This document shows positions 47,101 through 56,642 of a stretch of DNA of 64,000 bases, one piece after another. Every line of letters starts with the position of its first letter. Positions within the stretch are counted from its first letter, which is position 1. Source of the DNA: Bemisia tabaci (Eukaryota; Arthropoda; Insecta; Hemiptera; Aleyrodidae); contig NC_092798.1 in NCBI RefSeq assembly GCF_918797505.1, positions 881,501 to 945,500 on the forward strand, in the 5' to 3' direction. The notes beneath the pieces were generated by a model. The model searched no databases and was not told the DNA's origin. It was given only the letters and a program-made list of their open reading frames with translations. The translations under genes and the position numbers were made by a program.

Positions 47101-50100
47101 TCAATAAAAAAAACTGAAGTCGAGAGAGGATATTATAATAAATGAAAAAGTATTTAGACATACGTTGATAGAATGACTTCAGTGTCTCCAAAGCCCTCTT
47201 TGTTCCAGAAATAACGCATTTCTCTCCTTTCCTCTAGCGTACCATGATAAACTTGGAAACCTATGCTCGGACACCATCTGCGGAATTCGTTTTCCCAGTT
47301 AGCTGAAACATTGAGGAAAATGGACTTTAGAAAATTTGTTAATCAGGCAGAATAAAACATTGACTTAACATTGGCATTTGACTAAATTCAATATTTTTTT
47401 AGAGTTTTTCCAATAATGGTAGACACACAACTAATGACTGACTGCAGGTCTTTGAACAAAGATATGCTCCACTTTAAATTGAATTAAAAAATGCTGCGAA
47501 CTATCTTCCGATAATGAGAGAATTAGAAATCGGCAATATAAGTCTAAGGTATTTGACTAGTCTCACATTTTTTTGTAGGTTTTGTTCTTCTAAGAGGGTT
47601 CTTCAATGGAGATCGAGATGTCTCACAATGGTAGATTTATAATTTTCTAACGATAACTTAGCAGATAATATTGATTATAATGGCAAATTTTTAATCAAAC
47701 TACATGTGGTGACATACAGAATTAATAGACACTAATTCTGCTATTTTTTACGATAGGAAATTTGTAAACACTTTGGACATTCCCATGGACTGAATTAGAC
47801 AAAAAGGCACTCACAAGGGGAACTTCCCAAGCTGCCGCCTCCGATCGGGCTGAAAAAATTCGTACGAACTCTTTGGATGAATTTATTTGACCCGTATTTT
47901 TTTGTTTTTTCCAATGCCCCCCAGAAACACCCCAAAAAAATTCCGGAAAGTTTTGCTTTGAGCGCTTGAGTTTATATACGCAGTATAGCAGCACGCACTT
48001 ACCGTCAAGTGGTGGCTCTGCGGTAGCGCGCTCGCCCAGCGATCCGACGGGCCCGGGTTCGATTCCCGGGCGCCGCGCCAAATTTTTACGACCGAATTTT
48101 ATATTCTCACACATTTTCACATCGATTCCCATTTGATACATTAGAACTTAAAACATCAATTAATTTACAACCATCAACGATCAATAACTTCTTCAATTTG
48201 AAGTATAGATTTTTTTTGTGGGAGGGGGGAGGGGTCACGCGCGCGATATTCTCGCCAATCACTGTACTTTCACATTAGCAGACGACCCGCTCCGCCCCCT
48301 CACATCAACATATTTCTCCCGATCACCCGTATGCGTCATGATTTTTCCCATCATTATCCAGAAAATGATTAAAATTACTTCGAACATTCAAATTAAAAAT
48401 GCTACAATTTTTCATTATCATTTTCTGGATAATGAACGATCAATAACTTCTTCAATTTGAAGTATAGATTTTTTTTTGGGAGGGGGGAGGGGTCACGCGC
48501 GCGATATTCTCGCCAATCACTGTACTTTCACATTAGCAGACGACCCGCTCCGCCCCCTCACATCGACATATTTCTCCCGATCACCCGTATGAGTCATGAT
48601 TTTTCCCATCATTATCCAGAAAATGATAATGAAAAATTGTAGCATTTTTAATTTGAATGTTCGAAGTAATTTTAATCATTTTCTGGATAATGATGGGAAA
48701 AATCATGACGCATACGGGTGATCGGGAGAAATATGTTGATGTGAGGGGGCGGAGCGGGTCGTCTGCTAATGTGAAAGTACAGTGATTGGCGAGAATATCG
48801 CGCGCGTGACCCCTCCCCCCTCCCACAAAAAAAATCTATACTTCAAATTGAAGAAGTTATTGATCGTTGATGGTTGTAAATTAATTGATGTTTTAAGTTC
48901 TAATGTATCAAATGGGAATCGATGTGAAAATGTGTGAGAATATAAAATTCGGTCGTAAAAATTTGGCGCGGCGCCCGGGAATCGAACCCGGGCCCGTCGG
49001 ATCGCTGGGCGAGCGCGCTACCGCAGAGCCACCACTTGACGGTAAGTGCGTGCTGCTATACTGCGTATATAAACTCAAGCGCTCAAAGCAAAACTTTCCG
49101 GAATTTTTTTGGGGTGTTTCTGGGGGGCATTGGAAAAAACAAAAAAATACGGGTCAAATAAATTCATCCAAAGAGTTCGTACGAATTTTTTCAGCCCGAT
49201 CGGAGGCGGCAGCTTGGGAAGTTCCCCTTGTCAGTCACTTTCTGGGAAAAATGAGTAAGGAGTGGTTTTGGGTAGAGGTGCACAGTCATAGAGGAATAAA
49301 ACTTAAAACCGCTTTTCCTTGCTTTAATCTCAATCTGACTTGACGTCTTTTGATCTAACTTGGTCAATATCTGATCGGTGTTTTTTTCTAAAACTTTGGA
49401 GAGAAGGAAATTTAAAAGCACTTACCAAGTGTAGAGGAAGGAACAACTATCAAATGAGGATGTTCCACTAGTTTCTGTTCTTTGAGATAAGCTAGAAAGG
49501 ATATAACTTGGACGGTTTTTCCAAGACCCATTTCATCTGCTAAAATTCCACCCATCTCCAAGGAATGCAGAACTGCTAGCCAATTTACTCCGATCACTTG
49601 ATAGTCTGATAGCTGTAATCTGCAGGAAAAAGAAGAGTGCATAAAATTAACCAATATTTCTGAGCGCGCAACGACTGTAAAATCTTAAAACTGGTGTTAG
49701 AACATGTGTCATAAAAATGCTACACCGACTGTGCTTTGCAGATACCCTGTTCTGTGTTTTTGGGTGACCTAGCCCTTCTATTGAAGGATGCCAAGTTGAT
49801 ATTGCTATACATTTTCGGTTTTTACAGAAATATACTTAAAAAAAATCAGTTCATAGGCTGTTATTGCACCCAACAATCATTTTCGTTGAAATTAGTGAGT
49901 AAAAATCATTATAATCGTACAAAATTAATACAAAATGAAGGAGCGGTCAGTATCAGCGACATTCGCAAACCAAAAACAACGTTATCAAGTTGATGAACAC
50001 ATGAAAGGCCTTCACAAATATAGGCTGTTATTGCTCTAGAGGCCTGACTTAACTCGGGAAAAAAGGGTTTTTGACCTTCAGCCGTTACCTAACTATGTTC

Positions 50101-53100
50101 TACCTATACTACAGTATAGTCTAGGGTACGGAGAATCCAAAAAGTTGATAGGAGCAATAACAAATTATTCGCATATAGGCTGTTATTAGTGTGGGATCCT
50201 CAATTTCACCTATTTCTCCCATTTTTGCTGATACCTGGAAGAGACTTTAATGAATGTTTCGATAAGAAAAATGTTCACTTCAAAGGCACTTCAGATTATT
50301 TGAAGTCTGTCATTCGAAATAAAATAATTTTCAGAAAAAAACCATTAGAAGTTTCAGTTTTCCAAGCTCACGACTCAAAATTGTTAAAAGTAAATGCAAC
50401 TGTACACTCTTTGATAACACAAAAATGAACTCCAGGGCTTGCAATTTGAAATATGTGCTACAGGGTGTTTTTTGTTAAAACAGAAATTCCGAATTTTCAA
50501 ACAAATTTATAAACCTATTTATTTATTATGAATTACGTACACGAGAGCCCCATTTTTAGAGCTATGGCACAGGTCAAACCTCACTCTTTAAGAACATTTA
50601 CCTCTGTTCATTATGGTATCGTTTCTAATTGACAGTCTGTTATGGTTCTACAAACACAAAACACTAAAATCTATTTATTAACTGAGAGCTTCTATTCAAG
50701 TGGTTAGTTTCTGTGACCCAGAATTTTTCTTCTTACAAAAATTTTCACAAAATTTAAGACTGAGGTGATTGAGTGTAATTTTTCCAGTGTGAAACTTCAT
50801 AAAAATTGACTTAAATTTGTTAGAAGCACTCAGAATAAACACACTCTGAATTCACTAAACAAAACAAGTATGAATTAAGACTATCTCATTGTTTCATCCA
50901 AACTTACTCAGGGCTTAGCAGCAAAGGTTGTTTCGTCATTTTCCCTTCATTTGATTTGATTGTTAGCTGCGTCTTCTCTGAGATCTTGGAAACTCTCTTG
51001 ATGAGCGAGGAAAAAGCTTCTCTCGCTCGAAGCAAGTCTGAGACATTTTCTAGCAGGCCTAATGGAATTGAATTTTCCCTTAAATGGGTCACCTGCAATG
51101 ATGTTCAAATAACTAATTAGGTTATCACATATATTAATGAACACATGCGTGAATGACAATCTGGATTGAATGTAATAAGTGGATTAATTGATGGGGATCT
51201 TCTTTGTTGTTACATACTGATAGATGATTCTTTCATGAGCTCAATTTTTCTTGAAATTAGGGTGAGTCCTTGGAGGCAGTTTAGTCAAAATGAGTTGTAT
51301 ACGTACCAACAAAATGCCTGATTTAACCTTGCAATTTCCTTAGAACAGGGATACGTATTTTAAGTTGCTGCCCAAACGGCATATCTACCATAAAAGCTAC
51401 ATACAAACTAGTGTTGTTGCTGATTTAGCTAAAATTTTCCCAATAAATTTATGTGTACTCACTAGTTCAAACCAGTCATTAAATGGCCGTTTTGCTGTGA
51501 TAATGTCGATTTTCCTCTGCGTCATCGATGGTACTTGCTTCAAATCGTTGAGAGGGCTTTCCGATAGGAAACTCATGATTTTCATTGTGCTAGTCAATTC
51601 TTCTGGTACGTACTCATCTGAGTCAGTCATTTCTTCCTCCGTCTCAGAATCTCTGTAAAACAAAGATTGGATGTTTTGAAAAAGGACTTGAGTTCAACAA
51701 TTTATGACGGGTAAAATACCTTGGATAGGAAAACATAAAAATTAGAAGAGGATGAGAGAACGGAGGGCATACTAGGAAATTAGGAGTACTTTTAAAAATG
51801 ACTGAAGGCTATGCTAAAAGTCAGGAGAAAGTTGGGTTTCTGTCTCTCCTAGGAATAGAATTTTTTTACTGCACCATATATTGGCGCTACAGTATTTGAA
51901 ACGAATCTATCTGCATAGCAACTTTAAGATGAGACACTCTAGCAGGGTGTCTACTAAAACAAGCTGACCAAAAATCAGTACTTTCACAGTACTTCTACAG
52001 TGTATTTCCAAGAAATTCAGTACCACCTTGACAGAAAAATTCAGTATTTTTTCAGTCCCTCCGTTTAAAAATTCGAATTTTTCGCTCAAATTGTGACCAC
52101 AATGACAAAAATTCCGGACCTTCTTACGGAATTTCTGCACTTTTTCAGTACTTCCGGACCGCCCTTAAAAAATCAGCACTATTTCCGGACTTCCCGGAAA
52201 TTCCGGACTTATAGACACCCTGTCGAGGGATCAACTCTAGGCAAAAATTCACTTTCCATTCGAATGGCAGTGCCTGGGCATCAAATCCTGTCCAGAAGAG
52301 TATCCTGACTGATCCTAAAATTCAGTTCATTCCTTGGATAAATACATTTCATCTTAGATTATTCATAGTAGATAGACTTCTTCATGTAAATACAATAAAG
52401 TGGTCAAACCTTTCAATGATTTGTTTTTGTTTTTTGGCCTTCTTCTTAGATTTCTTCGAGGATTCCTCATCGGAGTCAGAGACACTTTCTTGGACCACCC
52501 GCCGTTTTTTCTTTGGTTTTTCTACTGAAATAGAGAAATTAGAGGGATATTAAACTTTCTAAAAAGAAGACAGAAGAATCAAAATTTCACATACAATTAT
52601 TCAATAAGTAAATTTATAAATAATTTTATTATTTACTAACTGTGGATACTTCAATATTTACTTCGTAATTCTGTTCCTGCAAAAGCCCTCACACTTTTAG
52701 AAACTACTATGTAAACTGAAACCTGTTTAAAATGAACCATTAATGACTTGTGAAAATTTTTAAACCTTTCGCATGCTGTGAAGGGATGCAATGTGTTCTG
52801 CTCACTTATAGAAGAGCTTGAACTTGAAAAGGATATTTAAATGAGGGAAAGTCATAACCAATGGTGATGAAAAGTTTGTATTAATCTAACAGACATAGTA
52901 AGATTTACTCACTTGGTTCTTCTTCTTCCTCTTCTGACGAATCATCATTTATCACAACTTTTCTCTTTTTCTTGATACTTTTGACGGGGCTGTCGTCAGA
53001 GCAGTGTGCAACATTGTGTTGATACTGTTGGTTTTCAGAGGCTTTCTGCTGCACGAAACTTGCAAAAGTATCATTAAATGTCTTTGGTGAACCGAACGAA

Positions 53101-54180
53101 CTCCCTGTCAAAGTTGTTTTTTCAGGAGTCGAGGGAGTGTTCTTACTTGGACTCGGATTACTATCAGAGTCAGAAATCGTTTCAATTTTCCTTGTTGAAT
53201 CCTCCGAAGATTTCTTTGACAAATCATGGTTTCCGTCTTTCGAAGAGTGACCAGAACTCGAGCTGCTTGACTGGTATGATTCACTGGAGCCAGGACCCGA
53301 GACATCAGCTTTACTGGTTGAGCTTTTTGTCACATCTTCACTTCTATCACTAGTTCTTTGTTTGGCGCTAAAGTTTTTGCGAAAATTTTTTAATTTATCA
53401 AGCGTGCTTTTATGTAAAGGCTTTGGGCTTGGCTGGGCTAAAGGCTGGGGTGAACCCTCAAAATACAAAGAACTAGGAGACTTAAAACCGGGATGACTGG
53501 AGTTAATGCCATAACCGATTTTGGCGAGAGGATCAGCGAAATTGGGTCTAATGTGTCCATTCGGAATTTCTGGTTTTGTTTGCTTGTCAAGGTCTAAATA
53601 ATGTTTTTCTTCTGTCGATTCGTTCTCTGTGCCATTGCATGTGCGCGAGACTTCGAGAGGTGTCAGAGGTGTTACTGCTGTCGGTTCTGGAACCACAAAA
53701 ACACATATAAAACTTTAGCGGCCACAGTTTTCACACAAATGGTTAGATAAAAACATTACATGCATAGGTTTGCTTACTACATGATTCTGCTTTGAAGTTC
53801 TTACTGGCTAAATTGATTTTCTCAAGCAGGAAAAAGTGATGTGCTCTGCAAACCAACTGAGCAACAGATAAGACATTATTTTGTCAGTTACTTTTTAGCG
53901 AGATTTCACAGATAGATCAACTTGGATCTTCATATTGTTCTTATTCATGCTTCATTTTTATACATACTTGTCTATAAAGCAACAATAATGAATGTACCTA
54001 AAACAATTTGTAAAAAAAAGCAAACGGTTAGTCTCTACCAATGAAGAATTCTTAAAAAAATTACTCACTTTTACCGAAATAGTCTGTTAGTGTAGTTTTT
54101 GGCTGGTGCTTGAACCGCTCAAGACTACTTAAAATGCTGGGAGAACACTGGGAGCTATCGGATGATTGGCTACCGGACAT
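41159..54180 (-). CDS. SMARCAD1: SMARCAD1 (Etl1/Fun30-type) SNF2 chromatin remodeller
   Basis: The model has 13 coding exons, 5' to 3' on the minus strand: 54180-54069, 53686-52913, 52524-52410, 51652-51463, 51092-50908, 49619-49426, 47302-47164, 46380-46245, 45666-45529, 44926-44501, 43641-43424, 42831-42545 and 41247-41159. All are GT-AG and in phase (3003 nt, 1000 aa; human is 1026 aa). Residues 1-330 are Ser/Glu/Lys-rich and disordered-looking, with basic nuclear-localisation-like clusters (KKKRK, KPKKKRR). Residues about 355-400 hold a helical segment before the motor ([19 protein letters not shown]). The SNF2 ATPase follows: Walker A DEMGLGKT (487-494), DEAH (595-598), [11 protein letters not shown] (about 619-629), [37 protein letters not shown] and DRCHRVGQT (928-936). 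DEAH and the intact RVGQT motif indicate an active ATP-dependent motor. The family remodels nucleosomes in heterochromatin upkeep and DNA end resection. I do not recognise the two CUE domains found in vertebrate members. Confidence 0.96.
41809..42120. mobile_element. 312-bp TIR element, TAGAGTMCCTTTATA family
   Basis: The left end TAGAGTCCCTTTATACTGAG (continuing AGTCAAGACAA) is mirrored exactly at 42090-42120. GGAAC flanks both sides (41804-41808 and 42121-42125), or GGAACTA if the flank overlaps the terminus. Inner inverted words (CACAAACGGGAATAAAGATT and its complement near 42010-42035) lengthen the arms. It lies in the last SMARCAD1 intron. Its end and its GCCTAAAA..ACCAATCA subterminal block match the right end of the 5.6-kb element at 56126-61704. 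Confidence 0.85.
43820..44034. mobile_element. Inverted-repeat element (about 215 bp) in SMARCAD1 intron
   Basis: The left end AATTGGACGTATTTCT..AAGCGCCA is mirrored by TGGCGCTTAG..AGAAATACGTCTAATT at the right. The right end also contains the small palindrome TCTGTTTAACAGA. It is non-coding. Confidence 0.65.
48011..48080 (+). repeat. tRNA-like SINE head, left arm of palindrome
   Basis: It has an A-box-like TGGCTCTGCGG (48013-48023) and a perfect B box GGTTCGATTCC (48056-48066) framed by CCCGGG..CCCGGG, and ends GCCGCGCCA. The T arm folds well, but the acceptor and anticodon arms do not, so this is a tRNA-derived element rather than a tRNA gene. Confidence 0.6.
48964..49033 (-). repeat. tRNA-like SINE head, right arm of palindrome
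   Basis: The exact mirror copy of the head at 48011-48080, on the opposite strand, with its B box at 48978-48988. The two Pol III-type promoters point toward each other across the palindrome centre. Confidence 0.6.
49735..50205. mobile_element. Diverged inverted copy of the AATTGAGGACACCGC family
   Basis: It shares, in inverted orientation relative to 11453-12025, the blocks GGGTGACCTAGCCCTTCTAT, CTGACTTAACTCGGGAAAAA and TAGTCTAGGGTACG. Its right end (ATAGGCTGTTATTAG..GGGATCCTCAATT) corresponds to the family terminus. The left end is decayed or truncated, so the start is approximate. It is in the SMARCAD1 intron between 50908 and 49619. Confidence 0.6.
51943..52222. mobile_element. MITE-like element, CAGGGTGTC family, copy 2
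   Basis: It begins CAGGGTGTCTACTAAAACAA and ends ATAGACACCCTG, with the same internal words as copy 1 at 420-709 (CTTCCGGACCGCCCTTA, AATTCCGGAC) in the same orientation. The flanks TCTAG and TCGAG may be a mutated target duplication. It lies in the SMARCAD1 intron between 52410 and 51652. Confidence 0.75.
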
Positions 54181-56125
54181 GCCTGGAACAAAATTGCAGA
54201 ACGTAAGGGTATGATATTTCAAGAGGTCTCAACATCACAGCTAAAATTCTGTTTCAGTGCAAGCGCAAGGAACTTTCTCAGTGTTGAAAGCATTTTCGTA
54301 TTTACTTTACACGGGGGAACAATTTGTTTGCACAAAGGAAGATTACACGCTAAGTACAGATTTAGGGATCATAAGTATTTAACCTAAGTTATATATCATG
54401 TTAATACTACTACTATCTGAATTTTAACTTGTTTAAAAATTAAATCTATTCCTACCTACCGAAGTACTACGAAACATTTTGAAAGCGCAAGTTAAGAATT
54501 GCAGAAACTGAGAAACAGACAAGCAATCCTCAACCTTCTTTTCTTAGCGACAAGAGATTGAGATAGGGTTTTCCATTGGAGAAGAGTACTTGGGCAACAC
54601 TTGATTTCAGGCTTGTTGCTCTCTAACACTAGAAAGAGGGAATTTCCAGTATTGATCTATGTACTCAACACCAAACTTTAGGCAATGAAGATTTTTCATC
54701 ATTCCAACTGGCAAAACTAGACAAATCATTGAATGATTCATCAAGTGCAGCACGTGACACTCCACTATCTACGACGACTTAGTGAACTTCAGGTATTGTA
54801 AAGACATTGTTGATAAACGTCTCGTTCTACAATGCAGGGATAGAGAATTAATATCCAGGAAAAGTTTTAGTTTAATAAACTGAAACTTAAAGAGACTGTA
54901 CTTCGACAGGATATACACAGCATTTAATGATCCTTCCTGATGAGAGAAACTCAACAAATTTCTTCCAGTATGGAGGAGCAAGGATCATGATTGAATTACT
55001 GATACGACTAAATTAGCAAGCTCCAAAATCACTTCAAAGTAATCAAGACCAGTTCAGGCGCATCAAGAGAATCCTCATTTCTTTATGGCCAGCCAGCATC
55101 AGTATGCAAAAAGAAATAGATGGTGGCAAAAATTTTGGCGACACAAAAATGAAAGTGCGGTGAAGTCGTTCGAGCATAATATTGTGAGCAAGGAGATTCA
55201 AGTTTTAAAATGTGAGGCTGCGCATCAAGAGTAGGGTTAATCAGAAACTGCGAGCAGTGATAGAAATGGAGCAGATTTTTCGCAGAAAGTGCAAACGTGA
55301 ACGCAGATTACAGGTAGGGTAGGGGCAGGTGGAGGAATCTTCTCTAGAAACAGATACAGCTGAAGGGTTTCAGACTTAGAGGGGTAATGTTCAGATACAA
55401 CAGTAGATATTAAGTATGAGTGAAAAATATTGGAAATTACTTGTTCATCAAGGCTGCTAAGTTGAGAGATGTGAAGACGGAGAGATGTTAATAAACAAGA
55501 GAAAATTTTTGCGAACGCTAGCACAACATAACCTAAATTTGCATGAACCATGAAGTAGCGGGACTTGTCGCTTGTCGCTTATCCATGGCCGCAACCCATG
55601 AGGTTTCAGGAAGGTTTGCGCTTTACACCGGTAAGTGTATTTCTGCATTTAATTGTCGGCTTTATGCAAAAAAAATTGCCTGGTATAGAACTTCATGTTA
55701 CATAAATTATGTTCCACGGCCGGAAGAGAATGAAATAATTTCTCCGCTGCGGATCGGCTTAATGTAATTGGGAAATAATTGCCCCGTTTGGCAATTGTGC
55801 AATTGATAATTACAGATGACACGCATACCTTAGCGCAACCTTTCGGATACTTGAAGTAACTAATGTTTTCACGCAAGTTGGTATACTTGGTGCACAATTA
55901 CTATAATATTAATAATTATAGTACACCCTCCTTAGTCAGAATAAATATGTAGAATTCTCGGGCCTCATGGGTCTTCAACATGAAAAATAGATACCGGCTT
56001 TAGCAAGGCGCTGAGCGGTGCAAATATGGTAGGTAGTATTGCCTATCTGATTAGTTGAAGGCGTTTTAAATGGCACGAGAGTTATACGCGTGAAACTTAA
56101 AGGTACCTCTAGAAGCAAGCAGAAG
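54181..56125. other. Upstream region of SMARCAD1
   Basis: No coding gene is supported. The SMARCAD1 5' UTR and promoter must lie here, but I could not identify a convincing core promoter or a non-coding first exon. The interval ends at the terminal repeat of the 5.6-kb element. Confidence 0.45.
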
Positions 56126-56262
56126 TAGAGTACCTTTATAGACAGAGTATGGCTATTTCTATTCCGGTTTTTCATTGGTCCGAGCGAATAGGCTGACACA
56201 ATGCTCATAGGGCCGTCAATAAACAAACAAGATGGCTGTTATCAGCACGTAAGATTGAGGTT

Positions 56263-56557
56263 GCCGGCCAGGTTGGCCTAGTGGTTAGCACGTCGGACTC
56301 TAGGTCAATAGGTCCCGGGTTCGAATCCCGGTGGTGGCGACAAATTTTCATGGAACTGACGAGTGGATCTGTAAGCAGAATTCGCTCGGCCCTAATCCGA
56401 GAAAATTTGTAAGCCCGAGCATGGATGTCTACCAAACTCCCTGATGTCTTCGGACAATAAATGATGCCTATAGATGGCTGTAGATTCCTAAAGGAATAGA
56501 AGCCACTAAACTCTCAATAAAAAAAAAAAAAAAAAAAAAAAATAAAAAAAAAAAAAA
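56263..56557 (+). mobile_element. tRNA-derived SINE with perfect 12-bp target duplication
   Basis: The 5' head has an A box TGGCCTAGTGG (56274-56284) and a B box GGTTCGAATCC (56318-56328). A body of about 170 bp and a long A-rich tail (about 56518-56557) follow. AAGATTGAGGTT occurs directly before it (56251-56262) and directly after the tail (56558-56569), so both ends are defined. It interrupts the left subterminal part of the 5.6-kb element and is therefore younger than that element. It has no coding capacity and depends on a LINE reverse transcriptase supplied elsewhere. Confidence 0.92.
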
Positions 56558-56642
56558 AAGATTGAGGTTACGCACATCTTAAATCCTCCTGTGATAAAGG
56601 TAAAAGGCGATTTAAAAATGTTTTCGTGCGTGCGAGTGTGTG

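Larger units (their letters stand above)
47813..49231. mobile_element. Near-perfect 1.4-kb palindrome with two tRNA-like heads
   Basis: The arms 47813-48434 and 48610-49231 (622 bp each) mirror each other about position 48522. Every landmark I compared, including the B boxes at 48056-48066 and 48978-48988, falls at exactly mirrored coordinates, so the arms differ by no net indel. The outer ends read ACAAGGGGAACTTCCCAAGC. The 175-bp centre (48435-48609) begins a further direct copy (offset about 259 bp) of the left-arm segment that starts with AACGATCAATAACTTC, so that segment occurs three times. The whole structure lies in the SMARCAD1 intron between exons 49426 and 47302. No transposase is encoded. 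Confidence 0.85.

Noticed and set aside
47722..49343. Mirror-image open frames of about 140 aa at both ends of the palindrome
   Set aside because: They translate straight through the tRNA-like SINE head. Their identity simply follows from the identical arms.
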